Source of the DNA: Amycolatopsis bullii
Lineage (GTDB): Bacteria; Actinomycetota; Actinomycetes; Mycobacteriales; Pseudonocardiaceae
NCBI RefSeq assembly: GCF_014654205.1
Contig: NZ_BNAW01000012.1
Span: 62,001 to 126,000 of the forward strand
DNA: 64,000 nt
Direction of reading: 5' to 3'
The position numbers and the translations under genes are program-made. Below the pieces are notes generated by a model. It was given only the letters and a program-made list of their open reading frames with translations. It did no database searches and was not told where the DNA came from. The stretch's first letter is position 1; every line of letters starts with the position of its first letter. Below, piece after piece: positions 22,066 through 30,128 of this stretch.

Positions 22066-23523
22066 TCACCTGTGAGTGGGATTCCTGTCGCCGAAGACAT
22101 CCTCGACACCGCCATCGCGGTCCTCCCGTTGCCGGAGGTGGCGACCGTCCTCGGGACTTCGACCAACAAGGTCCGGCAGATGCTGCGTGACGGGCAGCTG
22201 ATCGCGCTCAAGCGCGGCGGTGAACTGTGCGTGCCCAGCGACTTCTTCGTGAAGGACGGCGTCGTCAAGGGCCTGGCCGGCACGATCACCGTGCTCGCCG
22301 ACTCCGGCTTCTCCCGGACCGAGATGCTGCGGTGGCTGTTCACCGCCGACGACACCCTGCCCGGGAGCACGCCGATCAACGCCCTGCGGACCAGCCACGG
22401 CACCGAGGTCAAGCGGCGCGCCCAGGCGATGGCGTTCTGACCTGCTGAAAAAGGCTGCGATCAGCTGAACGCCCGCCGCGGTGAGCAGGCAGGCGGGGAG
22501 TGACCACGCGGCCAGCGGTCCGGCCAGTGCCGCGCCCGCCGCCAGCCCGGTGATCTTCACGCTCGCCGCCGTCGTGAACACCTGCGCCCGGACGTGCTCC
22601 GGCGCTTCGCGGTGGCGGATCACGAACAACGCTGTGAGCTGCGGACCTTCGGCGAAACCGGCCAGCACGGCGGCCACGATGACACCGTGCCCACCGGCGG
22701 CGAGCAGGCAGCTCGCCGCCAGCAGGAGGGTGCTCAGCCGGACGATCCGGTCGGGTGCCCACGGCAGTGGTTTCTTCGCGAGGACCGCGTTGGCCAGCAG
22801 GGAGGCCACGGCCAGGACGGCCAGCAGCAGCGCGCCGTCCGCCGGGCCGCGCAGGTGCGCCGCGCCCAGCAGTGGGTAACAGACGGTGACCATGCCGACG
22901 CCGGCGCAGGAGATCGTCGACGCGGCGGTCGCCCGCCGGAGCGGCACGTTGCGCACGAGGACCCGGAAGCCGTCCTTGAGGCGGGCCTTCTTCGGTGTCC
23001 GCTTCGGCAGGGCCCACGCCACCGGGATCGCCGCGGCGACCAGGCCGGCCGCGACGACCAGCCCGGCGGAACCGCCGAGCAGCCCGGCGAGACCGGGGCC
23101 GGCGAGCGCGGCGGCGGTGAACGTCATGGCGTCGAAGCGGCTGGCTTTCGGCAACCGCTCCGGTCCGGCGACCGAGGGGAGCTGCGCGGTCCAGCCGCCG
23201 GCGATGGCGGGGTTGAGCAGGCCCGTCACGACCGCCACCGCGACGACGGCTTCGAGCGGCAGCCGCCCGAAGAGCGCGCTGACCAGCGCAATCCCGCTTG
23301 CGTAGCCGCCGAGGGCGACGGCCAGCAGCCGTCCCGGGGTGGCGCTGCGGTCCAGCAGGGCGCCGAACACCGGCCCGCCCGCGGCGGCGGCCGCGGTCAG
23401 CCCGGCGAGCAAGGCGGCGCCGGCGTGCGGGCCCGCGGTCATCCCGAGCAGCAGCAGCGCGGGGCCGGACAGCTCGTCGCCGGTCCGGGCGAGCGTGGCG
23501 CCGGCCAGGTAACGCCTTATCAT
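22066..23523 (-). CDS. MFS transporter with a frame overrunning the neighbouring gene
   Basis: A major facilitator protein starting at ATG 23523 (MIRRYLAGATLARTGDELSG), leaderless, with TAACGT 7 bases upstream. About 12 hydrophobic segments end near LPACLLTAAGVQLIAAFF (about residue 360). The frame then has no stop until 22066, adding about 125 polar residues antisense to the Rv2175c-like gene. Homologous exporters end where the membrane part ends. One extra base in the five-A run at 22446-22450 would bring a stop at 22409-22411. So either the tail is real, or a frameshift or sequencing slip is present. Substrate unknown. Confidence 0.7.
   Translation of the reverse strand: MIRRYLAGATLARTGDELSGPALLLLGMTAGPHAGAALLAGLTAAAAAGGPVFGALLDRSATPGRLLAVALGGYASGIALVSALFGRLPLEAVVAVAVVTGLLNPAIAGGWTAQLPSVAGPERLPKASRFDAMTFTAAALAGPGLAGLLGGSAGLVVAAGLVAAAIPVAWALPKRTPKKARLKDGFRVLVRNVPLRRATAASTISCAGVGMVTVCYPLLGAAHLRGPADGALLLAVLAVASLLANAVLAKKPLPWAPDRIVRLSTLLLAASCLLAAGGHGVIVAAVLAGFAEGPQLTALFVIRHREAPEHVRAQVFTTAASVKITGLAAGAALAGPLAAWSLPACLLTAAGVQLIAAFFSRSERHRLGAPLDLGAVAGPQGVDRRAPGQGVVGGEQPPQHLGPGEAGVGEHGDRAGQALDDAVLHEEVAGHAQFTAALERDQLPVTQHLPDLVGRSPEDGRHLRQREDRDGGVEDVFGDRNPTHR
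22072..22440 (+). CDS. Rv2175c-like winged-helix DNA-binding protein
   Basis: A 122-residue protein. LPEVATVLGTSTNKVRQMLRDGQLIAL is a helix-turn-helix followed by a wing and a C-terminal segment ending VKRRAQAMAF, close to mycobacterial Rv2175c. In mycobacteria Rv2175c is phosphorylated by PknL on an N-terminal threonine, which turns off DNA binding. Here the visible N-terminus is shorter (SGIPVAEDILDTA) and has one Thr in that region. It is divergent from the kinase. GTG 22072 or GTG 22063 may be the start. Its whole length lies antisense to the tail of the MFS frame. Confidence 0.88.
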   Translation: MSGIPVAEDILDTAIAVLPLPEVATVLGTSTNKVRQMLRDGQLIALKRGGELCVPSDFFVKDGVVKGLAGTITVLADSGFSRTEMLRWLFTADDTLPGSTPINALRTSHGTEVKRRAQAMAF

Positions 23524-23530
23524 GGGCGAG

Positions 23531-23540
23531 ACGTTACAGT
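23531..23540. promoter_or_regulatory. Overlapping divergent -10 boxes
   Basis: Minus-strand TAACGT (23531-23536) lies 7 bases before the MFS ATG. Plus-strand TACAGT (23535-23540) lies 5 bases before the CGNR ATG at 23546. The two boxes share two base pairs, so the promoters should exclude each other. Confidence 0.5.
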
Positions 23541-23545
23541 GGGGC

Positions 23546-24067
23546 ATGGCTTTTCCGCACCGGGATTCCGTGCAGCGCGCGGTGGACCTGCTCGTCGTGT
23601 TGCTGGCGCCGTCCCCCGACCCGGCCGCCGTGGCGCAGGTGTTGCGCGACCACGGCGAACCGGAGGTGGCGCTGACCCAGGAGGAGGTCGCGGAACTGCG
23701 CGCGGCGGCGCTGGAACTGCGTGAAGTCTTCGCGGCGCCCGACGTCGCTTCGGCGGCTTCGGTGCTCAACGCGTTGTTCGCGGCGTACGCGGGCCCACCG
23801 CGCCTGACCGACCACGAAGAGGGTTACGGCTGGCACCTGCACGCGGACGCGGCCGACGACGGGCCCTGGGGTGCGTGGCTGGTGACGTCGTCGGCGCTGG
23901 GGCTGGCTTCGCTGCTGGCGGAGCGCCAGGACGTGCCGGGCGGGCTGTGCGCGTCACCGTCGTGCGGGAAGCCGTTCGCCCACACGGGGGGCGGCAGCCC
24001 GCGGAAGTTCTGCTCGCCCCGGTGCGCGACACGCGAACGCGTCGCCGCGCACCGGGCGCGCGGGTGA
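23546..24067 (+). CDS. CGNR zinc-finger (ABATE-domain) protein
   Basis: A 173-residue protein with the ABATE region first (helical, about residues 5-120) and a CGNR-type zinc finger last: CASPSCGKPFAH then RKFCSPRCATRERVAAHR, giving a C-x4-C/C-x3-C set followed by a basic helix. CGNR proteins are presumed DNA-binding stress-type regulators. It is divergent from the MFS exporter with only 22 bp between the two starts, the usual arrangement of a regulator and its target. The start ATG 23546 has no ribosome site and is likely leaderless. Confidence 0.8.
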   Translation: MAFPHRDSVQRAVDLLVVLLAPSPDPAAVAQVLRDHGEPEVALTQEEVAELRAAALELREVFAAPDVASAASVLNALFAAYAGPPRLTDHEEGYGWHLHADAADDGPWGAWLVTSSALGLASLLAERQDVPGGLCASPSCGKPFAHTGGGSPRKFCSPRCATRERVAAHRARG

Positions 24068-24071
24068 AGCG

Positions 24072-24851
24072 TCAGCCCTGGGTCTTGTCGCGCCAGGCGA
24101 TCCACGACTTGAGGGCGTCGAGGTCGTAGTCCGGGCCGCCCACGCCGACGGTGAACGTCGTGACGCCCAGCTCCAGGAGCTTAGGGCCCAGCTCGTCCGG
24201 CTCGCCCTGGACACCGCACGACCGCTCGATCTCGCCCGGGTCGCGGCCGACGTCCGCGCAGTGCTGGTCGAGGATCTTGACCTTGCGGCCGACGACCTCC
24301 GGGTCGCCGAAGCCGTGCCAGATGTCGCCGTGCTTGGCGACCAGCTTGAGCGTCTTCTTCTCGCCGCCGCCGCCGATCAGGACCGGGATCTTGCGGGTCG
24401 GGGCCGGGTTCAGCTTGCTCAGGCGCGATTCGATGCGCGGGAGGGACTCCGCGAGGTCGTCGAGGCGGCCGCCCGCGGTGCCGAACTCGTAGCCGTACTC
24501 GTCGTAGTCCTTCTCGAACCAGCCCGAGCCGATGCCGAGGATGAGCCGCCCGCCGGAGATGTGGTCGACCGTGCGGGCCATGTCGGCCAGCAGCTCGGGG
24601 TTGCGGTAGCTGTTGCAGGTGACGAGCGCGCCGATCTCCACCCGGGACGTCGACTCCGCCCACGCGCCGAGCATCGTCCAGCACTCGAAGTGCATGCCTT
24701 CGGGATCGCCGTAGAGCGGGTAGAAGTGGTCCCAGTTGAAAATGATGTCGGCGCCGAGGTCTTCGGCGGCCGACGCGGTGCGCCGGATGCTGTCGTAGTC
24801 GGCGTGCTGCGGCTGGAGCTGCAGGCCGATCCGGATGCGTCGTTCGGTCAT
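24072..24851 (-). CDS. LLM-class F420-dependent oxidoreductase
   Basis: A 259-residue luciferase-like (TIM-barrel) enzyme expected to use coenzyme F420. Landmarks: GLQLQPQHADYD at the N-terminus, NWDHFYPLYGD, TCNSYRNPELLADMARTVD and the family signature SGGRLILGIGSGWFEKDY. Its ATG overlaps the crtB stop (ATGA), so it belongs to the crt operon. TAGGCT, 6 bases before the start, could also give a leaderless transcript of its own. The substrate is unknown; its place next to carotenoid genes could be functional or simply conserved order. Confidence 0.88.
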   Translation of the reverse strand: MTERRIRIGLQLQPQHADYDSIRRTASAAEDLGADIIFNWDHFYPLYGDPEGMHFECWTMLGAWAESTSRVEIGALVTCNSYRNPELLADMARTVDHISGGRLILGIGSGWFEKDYDEYGYEFGTAGGRLDDLAESLPRIESRLSKLNPAPTRKIPVLIGGGGEKKTLKLVAKHGDIWHGFGDPEVVGRKVKILDQHCADVGRDPGEIERSCGVQGEPDELGPKLLELGVTTFTVGVGGPDYDLDALKSWIAWRDKTQG

Positions 24852-25774
24852 GATCGCAGCCTACGACCGCCCCGGAACGTCTCGCGCGCCCAGACCGCGG
24901 CCAAGGGTGGTAGTGCCACCACCAGCCTGCGCCGCTTGGGCACCACCGCCCGCCGCGTCAGGATGTCGTAGTCCAGCGCGACGATCTCGTCGAGGATGCC
25001 CTCGTACAACGTCAACGCCGTCCGCACGCACGGCCGCGATTCGGGACGCAGCAACGCCACGCCCGCTTCGGCCCGCCGGTACACCGCCCGCGTCCGCGCG
25101 ACGAAGTACGCCAGTGCCGCCCGGATCCGGGGATCCGGCCGCCGTCGCTCCAGCAGCTCGCGCGAGACGCCGAAGGCGGCCAGTTCCGAAGCCGGCAGGT
25201 AGAGGCGGCCACGGTCGAGGTCCTCGCCGACGTCGCGCAGGAAGTTCGTCAGCTGGAACGCCTCGCCCAGCGCGATCGCGCCCGGCTCGGCGTCGGCCAG
25301 GGGACCGACCGTGCCGAACACCGGCAGCATCTGCAGCCCGATCACCGCGGCCGAGCCGTACACGTATTCGCCCAGTTCGGCGAACGTCCGGTACTCGACC
25401 GGCGCGAGGTCCATCCGCATCGACTTCAGGAACGCGTCGAACAAGTCCCGCGAGAGACCGTAGCGCCGCACGGTGTCGGCCAAGGCGACGAGCACCGGCT
25501 CGGCCGGGTCGCCACCGGAGAAGACGACGTCGACCATCTCGCCGACCCGGTCCAAGGACTCGGCCGGGTCGGTGCCCGGGGCCGGGTTGTCGACCAGTTC
25601 GTCCGCCATCCGCGCGAAGCCGTACAGCGTGTGCGCGGCGGGCCGGGCCCGGGCCGGCAGCAGCCGCGTCGCGAGGAAGAACGTGCGGCCGTAGTGGGCG
25701 TTGATGCGGCGGCATTCGGTGTACGCCGCCCGCAGGTCCGGCGGAAGGATGCCCGCCGCGTCGAGTTCGTTCAC
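24848..25774 (-). CDS. crtB: Phytoene synthase
   Basis: CrtB joins two geranylgeranyl diphosphates head to head to give phytoene. The 308-residue protein has the first Asp-rich region ARMADELVD (DxxxD) near residue 55, YVYGSAAVIGLQMLPVFG, and the second motif LTNFLRDVGEDLDRGRLYLP around residue 165. The GTG start overlaps the crtI stop (GTGA). Third gene of the crtE-crtI-crtB operon, with an F420 enzyme after it. Confidence 0.92.
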   Translation of the reverse strand: MNELDAAGILPPDLRAAYTECRRINAHYGRTFFLATRLLPARARPAAHTLYGFARMADELVDNPAPGTDPAESLDRVGEMVDVVFSGGDPAEPVLVALADTVRRYGLSRDLFDAFLKSMRMDLAPVEYRTFAELGEYVYGSAAVIGLQMLPVFGTVGPLADAEPGAIALGEAFQLTNFLRDVGEDLDRGRLYLPASELAAFGVSRELLERRRPDPRIRAALAYFVARTRAVYRRAEAGVALLRPESRPCVRTALTLYEGILDEIVALDYDILTRRAVVPKRRRLVVALPPLAAVWARETFRGGRRLRS

Positions 25775-27243
25775 CGGCCGGTGATCCGCTCCGCCGCCAG
25801 CCGTCCGGAGATCAGCACCGGCGGAATCCCGACGCCGGGCGTGGTGCCGCAGCCGGCCAGCACGACGTTGCCCGCCGCGCGGACCAGGTTCGCCGGCCGG
25901 AACGGGCCGGTCTGGGTGAACGTGTGCGCGAGCGAGAACGGCGTTCCGGCGGTGAGCCCGCGCGCCGCCCAGTCGGCGGGCGTGATCGTCTCGTCGACGG
26001 TGAACTCCCCGCCGAAACCGGTGAGCCCGCGCGCCTCCAGCGTGCGGAACAGCTCTTCGCGGTACGGCCCGCGGACGCGGTCCCAGTCGATCGGGCCGCG
26101 GCGCAGGTTCGGCGCGGGCGCGAGCACCGAGACGATCTCGCCGCCGCGCCCGGCCAGCCCCGGGTCGGTCGCCGTCGGCCGGGTGACCAGCAGCGACGGG
26201 TCGCTCATCAGCTTGCCCTCGCGGATGATCTCGGCGAACGTCCGTTCCCAGGCGCCGCCGAAGAAGATCGTGTGGTGCCCGAGGTCCCACTTCTCCGTGG
26301 TCCGCCCGTGCAGGACCACCGCCGACGGCGAGTAGCGCAGCGGCAGCGGACGGCGGGGCCGCGCGCCGAGCAGCCGGTAGGCCGTGCCGAGCTCGGTGGC
26401 GAGCACGACGGCGTCGCAGGCGATCCGCTCGCCCGAGCGCGTCCGGACCGCGCGCACCCGCGAGTGCACCCGTTCGAGCCACGCCGCTTCGGTGCCGAAC
26501 CGCACGTCCGCGCCCGCCCGCGCGGCGGCCCCGGTCATCGCCCGGCCGATCTCGCCCATCCCGCCTTCGGGGTAGTAGACGCCGCCGACGGTGTCCATGT
26601 AGGCGATGACGCCGTACGCGCCGATCGCGCGGGCCGGGTCGAGGCCCGCGTACAGGGCTTGGAAGGTGAACAGCCGCCGGACGCGCTCGTCGAGCAGGTA
26701 GCGCTCGACGCGCGGGCCGAGCCGCCCGAAGCCGCCCAGCGCGGCGAGGCGGGCCAGCTCGGGGCGGGCCAGGTCGAGCGGCGAATCGAAGTTCGCCGCC
26801 AGGAAGTGGTCCTTCTGCACGGTGTACAGCTCGGTCAGCCAGCGCCGCAGCGCCCGGTAGCCCGCCGCTTCGCGGGCGCCGGCGAAGGCGCGGATTTCGG
26901 CCTCCATCGCGTCGCCGTCGGTGTGCAGCGAGAGGGCGCTGCCGTCGGCGAACCGCGCCCGGTATGCGGGGTCGAGCCGGGTCAGGCGCAGATTCTTGGC
27001 TAGGGGCTCGCCGACCGCGGCGAACGCCTCTTCCAGCAGCTCCGGCATGGTGAGCACGCTCGCGCCGGTGTCCACGGCGTTGCCGTCGAAGCTCTGCTGC
27101 CCGGTGCGGCCGCCCGGGACGTCCGCCTGCTCCAGCAGCGTGACCCGCCGTCCGGCGCCGAGCAGGTGCAGGGTCGTCGAAAGGCCGGCCAAACCGGCGC
27201 CGATGACGACGACGTGGTCGGCGGGACCGTCGATCGTGCGCAC
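25771..27243 (-). CDS. crtI: Phytoene desaturase
   Basis: A 490-residue FAD enzyme introducing double bases into phytoene on the way to lycopene. The N-terminal dinucleotide fold VVIGAGLAGLSTTLHLLGAG, then PGGRTGQ, and the C-terminal CrtI signature region NVVLAGCGTTPGVGIPPVLISGRLA are clear. One base separates it from crtE and four bases overlap crtB. How many desaturations it performs cannot be told. No lycopene cyclase or ketolase gene is in the window. Confidence 0.92.
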   Translation of the reverse strand: MRTIDGPADHVVVIGAGLAGLSTTLHLLGAGRRVTLLEQADVPGGRTGQQSFDGNAVDTGASVLTMPELLEEAFAAVGEPLAKNLRLTRLDPAYRARFADGSALSLHTDGDAMEAEIRAFAGAREAAGYRALRRWLTELYTVQKDHFLAANFDSPLDLARPELARLAALGGFGRLGPRVERYLLDERVRRLFTFQALYAGLDPARAIGAYGVIAYMDTVGGVYYPEGGMGEIGRAMTGAAARAGADVRFGTEAAWLERVHSRVRAVRTRSGERIACDAVVLATELGTAYRLLGARPRRPLPLRYSPSAVVLHGRTTEKWDLGHHTIFFGGAWERTFAEIIREGKLMSDPSLLVTRPTATDPGLAGRGGEIVSVLAPAPNLRRGPIDWDRVRGPYREELFRTLEARGLTGFGGEFTVDETITPADWAARGLTAGTPFSLAHTFTQTGPFRPANLVRAAGNVVLAGCGTTPGVGIPPVLISGRLAAERITGR

Positions 27244-27244
27244 G

Positions 27245-28336
27245 TCAGTACTTCCGCTGGGTGGCCTTGACGACGAGCCCGGTCAGCGCCGCGGGCGCCG
27301 GCTCGGCCAGGTGCGCGCGGTCCAGCGCGGCCATCGCCGCCGTCGTCAGCTCGTCGATCCGGCGCTCGACCGCGTCGACCGCGCCGACCTGCTGCAACGC
27401 CATCCGGACGGTCTCCACGCCCTCGTCGGAGAGGTCCGCGTCGCCGATCGCGTCCGCGATGACCGTGGCCGCGGCCGTCTGGCCCTTCTCCGCGGCGAGC
27501 TGCAGGCCGAGGGCGACGAGCAGGGTGCGCTTGCCCTCGCGCAGGTCGTCGCCGGCGGGCTTGCCGGTGACCGACGGGTCGCCGAACACGCCGAGCAGGT
27601 CGTCCCGCAGCTGGAACGCGACGCCGACCTCGCCGCCGAACTCCAGCAGCGTGGCGATGAGCTCCGGGGAGGCGCCGCCGAGCGCGGCGCCCAGGTGCAG
27701 CGGCCGCTGCACGGTGTAGGCGGCGGTCTTGAGCCGGTCGATCTTGAGCGCGGCCTCGACGGAGGCGTCCCCGGTGGCCTGCGTGCGGACGTCGAGGTAC
27801 TGCCCGGCGAGGACCTCGGTGCGCATCGCGCGCCAGGCCGGGCGGGCCGCGGCGAGGGTCTCGGCGGGCAGCGGCGCGTCGGCGAACATGTCGTCCGCCC
27901 AGGCCAGTGCCAGGTCGCCGACCAGCACGGCGGTGGCCAGGCCGAACGTCGCGGGGGAGCCGAGCCAGCCGCGGTCGGCGTGCAGCTTCGCGCCCGCGAT
28001 GTGCACGGTCGGGTTGCCGCGGCGGGAGTCGGAGGAGTCGATGAGATCGTCGTGGATCAGCGCGCACGCCTGGATCAGTTCGAGGCTGGACACCGCCTGC
28101 AGCACGCCCTCGGCGTCCGGGCCGTCCGGGTCGCCGCCCGCGCCGCGCCAGCCCCACCAGGCGAACGTCGGGCGCAAGCGTTTGCCGCCGCCCAGCACGA
28201 ACCCGCGCAGCGCGTCGATCCCGGCGGCCACGGTGGGCTCGGTGCCGAGGATTTCCGTGCTCGCCCGACCGAGGAACCCGGCCAGCGCGCGCTCGACGTG
28301 GGCGGGCAGGTCACGGTCGGCGGCGGGCGCGTTCAT
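27245..28336 (-). CDS. crtE: Geranylgeranyl diphosphate synthase
   Basis: A trans-isoprenyl diphosphate synthase of 363 residues. FARM motif LIHDDLIDSSD (DDxxD around residue 97), GGGKRLRPTFAWWG upstream and the second motif FQLRDDLLGVFGD around 245. It supplies C20 units for CrtB. Position relative to metF and pknL matches mycobacterial idsA2 (Rv2173), so this is the orthologous locus with crtI and crtB beside it. ATG 28336 is the only sensible start. Chain length C20 is inferred from the operon. Confidence 0.9.
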   Translation of the reverse strand: MNAPAADRDLPAHVERALAGFLGRASTEILGTEPTVAAGIDALRGFVLGGGKRLRPTFAWWGWRGAGGDPDGPDAEGVLQAVSSLELIQACALIHDDLIDSSDSRRGNPTVHIAGAKLHADRGWLGSPATFGLATAVLVGDLALAWADDMFADAPLPAETLAAARPAWRAMRTEVLAGQYLDVRTQATGDASVEAALKIDRLKTAAYTVQRPLHLGAALGGASPELIATLLEFGGEVGVAFQLRDDLLGVFGDPSVTGKPAGDDLREGKRTLLVALGLQLAAEKGQTAAATVIADAIGDADLSDEGVETVRMALQQVGAVDAVERRIDELTTAAMAALDRAHLAEPAPAALTGLVVKATQRKY

Positions 28337-28397
28337 ACCCGTAATACTCGCGGAACGCGCGGGGGCGCGGCCCTCCGGGGCACCCCGATGTGGCGAA

Positions 28398-29087
28398 TCA
28401 GACTCCGGCCGTGGCGGCCCAGAACGGCCCCGTGAGACCCGCTTCGGCGAAGTAGGCGACGGCGTCCTGCGGCTCCCGCCGCCGGTAGCCACGCTCCAGC
28501 CGTCCCGCGTACCAGCCGCGGGCGAGCCGCCAGAGGGTGACCAGGTCGAGCACGGAACCCCGGGACTGCCCGGTGTGCGCCAGCCAGGCGTCCACACAGG
28601 ACTCGCAGCAGAAGAGGCGCTGGTTCGCGCAGGTGCGCAGCACGTCGTCCCACATCCGCGCGGCGGGCACCGGGAAGTGCGCCACCTGCCTGCCCTCGGG
28701 CGGCCCGGACCGGTTCACGACCAGCGCGTGCGGCTGCCCGCAGCCGGGGCAGCGGGTCGCGACGAGCACCTCCGGCTCGGCGTCGACCAGGTGGGGGATG
28801 GCGAACGAGTCCCACGCGCAGCCGCCCCACCACAGCGTGTGCGCGCCCATCACGGAGAACCCGAGCGACTTCGCGGCGAAGGGGTGGGCGAGGACGACGT
28901 GCTCGCACTCGTCCAGCACCAGGTGGCGGGCGACGGCGAGGCGGTGCAGGGCCTGCTTCGCGACGGCCAGCGACCCGCCCGCGGCGGCGGCCAGCTCCGG
29001 CGCGCCCGGCGCGCGGCCGTGGCGGGCGAAGGCGCGGTAGACCGCGAGGCGCACGTCCTCGTCCCAGCTGGCGTCGTCTTCCCGCAT
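28398..29087 (-). CDS. Alkylmercury-lyase (MerB)-like protein
   Basis: A 229-residue protein with a winged-helix-like N-terminus (ELAAAAGGSLAVAKQALHRLA) and the MerB core. GCAWDSFAIPHL corresponds to the MerB Cys-Ala-x-Asp catalytic pair. CPGCGQPH and RLFCCESCVDAWLAH supply further cysteines, the latter near the place of the third catalytic residue (Cys159 of MerB). True MerB cleaves C-Hg bonds. No mer operon is visible, so it may be a paralogue with another thiol chemistry. ATG 29087 has AGGAG 7 bases upstream. It is divergent from metF. Confidence 0.65.
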   Translation of the reverse strand: MREDDASWDEDVRLAVYRAFARHGRAPGAPELAAAAGGSLAVAKQALHRLAVARHLVLDECEHVVLAHPFAAKSLGFSVMGAHTLWWGGCAWDSFAIPHLVDAEPEVLVATRCPGCGQPHALVVNRSGPPEGRQVAHFPVPAARMWDDVLRTCANQRLFCCESCVDAWLAHTGQSRGSVLDLVTLWRLARGWYAGRLERGYRRREPQDAVAYFAEAGLTGPFWAATAGV

Positions 29088-29123
29088 CGCTCACTCCTGT
29101 ATCGAGTCTAGAGCCGGGCCCCT

Positions 29124-29136
29124 TAACATTCGAGGT
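29124..29136 (+). promoter_or_regulatory. Leaderless -10 box of metF
   Basis: TAACAT (29124-29129) lies 7 bases before the metF ATG. CGAGGT in between could be a weak ribosome site. Confidence 0.45.
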
Positions 29137-30021
29137 ATGACGTCGGTGATCGAGCGGTTGCGAGGAGACGGGCCCAAGTTCTCCATCGAGTTCTTCCCAC
29201 CCCGGGACACGGCGGACGAGGCCGTCCTCTGGAAGGCGATCCGGGAGCTCGAGCCGTACGACCCGGCCTACATGTCGATCACCTACGGCGCCGGCGGCTC
29301 CAGCCGCGACGGCACGGTCCGCAGCATCGCCCGGGTCGCGACCGAGACGACGCTGGTGCCGATGGCCCACCTGACCGCGGTCAACCACTCCGTCGCCGAG
29401 CTGCGGAACGTGATCGGCTGGTACGCCTCGGTCGGCGTCCGCAACATCCTCGCCCTGCGCGGCGACCCGCCCGGCGACGTCTACGGCGAGTGGATCCCGC
29501 ACCCCGAGGGCCTCACCTACGCCGAAGAGCTGGTGCAGCTGGTCCGTGAGCTGGGCGACTTCTGCGTCGGCGTCTCGGCGTACACCTACGGCCACCCGCG
29601 CTCGTCCGACCTGGAAACGGACACGAAGTACCTGGTCCGCAAGCTGCGGGCGGGGGCCGACTTCGCGATCGCGCAGCTGTTCCACGACCCCGAGGACTTC
29701 CTGCGGCTGCGCGACCGGGTCGCCGCGACCGGCTGCGACGTCCCCGTGCTGCCCGGTGTGATGCCGTTGACGACCATGCGGACGCTCCAGACGACGATCA
29801 AGCTGTCCGGCGCTCCGGCCCCCCGCAAGCTCCTGGACCGGCTCGAACCGCTGGCCGACGACCCCAAGGCGTTCCGCGCGGCGGGCATCGACGTCACCAC
29901 CGAGCTGTGCGAGAAGCTGATCGCCGAAGGCGTCCCCAACCTGCACTTCTACACGTTCAACCGCTCGAAGGCGACGCGCGAGGTGATCGCCCGGCTGGGG
30001 CTCGTCCCGGCCCGTGCTTAA
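29137..30021 (+). CDS. metF: 5,10-methylenetetrahydrofolate reductase
   Basis: A 294-residue TIM-barrel flavoenzyme that reduces methylene-THF to methyl-THF for methionine synthesis. FSIEFFPPR at the N-terminus, YMSITYGAGGSSRDGT, HLTAVNHSV, ILALRGDPPGD and VPVLPGVMPLT are family landmarks; the C-terminus contains HFYTFNRS. The regulatory C-terminal domain of eukaryotic MTHFR is absent, as in bacteria. Position matches mycobacterial Rv2172c. Tandem hairpins follow the stop. Confidence 0.95.
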   Translation: MTSVIERLRGDGPKFSIEFFPPRDTADEAVLWKAIRELEPYDPAYMSITYGAGGSSRDGTVRSIARVATETTLVPMAHLTAVNHSVAELRNVIGWYASVGVRNILALRGDPPGDVYGEWIPHPEGLTYAEELVQLVRELGDFCVGVSAYTYGHPRSSDLETDTKYLVRKLRAGADFAIAQLFHDPEDFLRLRDRVAATGCDVPVLPGVMPLTTMRTLQTTIKLSGAPAPRKLLDRLEPLADDPKAFRAAGIDVTTELCEKLIAEGVPNLHFYTFNRSKATREVIARLGLVPARA

Positions 30022-30033
30022 GTGCTGTGACAA

Positions 30034-30078
30034 CCGGGGCGTTCGCCCCGGGCCGGGGGCTCCGCCACCCGGACCCCC
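30034..30078 (+). terminator. Tandem terminator hairpins after metF
   Basis: First stem CCGGGGC (30034-30040) with GCCCCGG (30045-30051), GTTC loop. Second stem GGGGG (30055-30059) plus TCCG with CGGA plus CCCCC (30070-30078). The DUF885 promoter lies about 40 bases further. Confidence 0.7.
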
Positions 30079-30115
30079 GTACTGAAGTCCGTACCACCGG
30101 ATACTTGTGGCCCGG

Positions 30116-30128
30116 TAGCGTGCGGCGC
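30116..30128 (+). promoter_or_regulatory. Leaderless -10 box of the DUF885 gene
   Basis: TAGCGT (30116-30121) lies 7 bases before ATG 30129; no ribosome site is visible. Confidence 0.45.
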
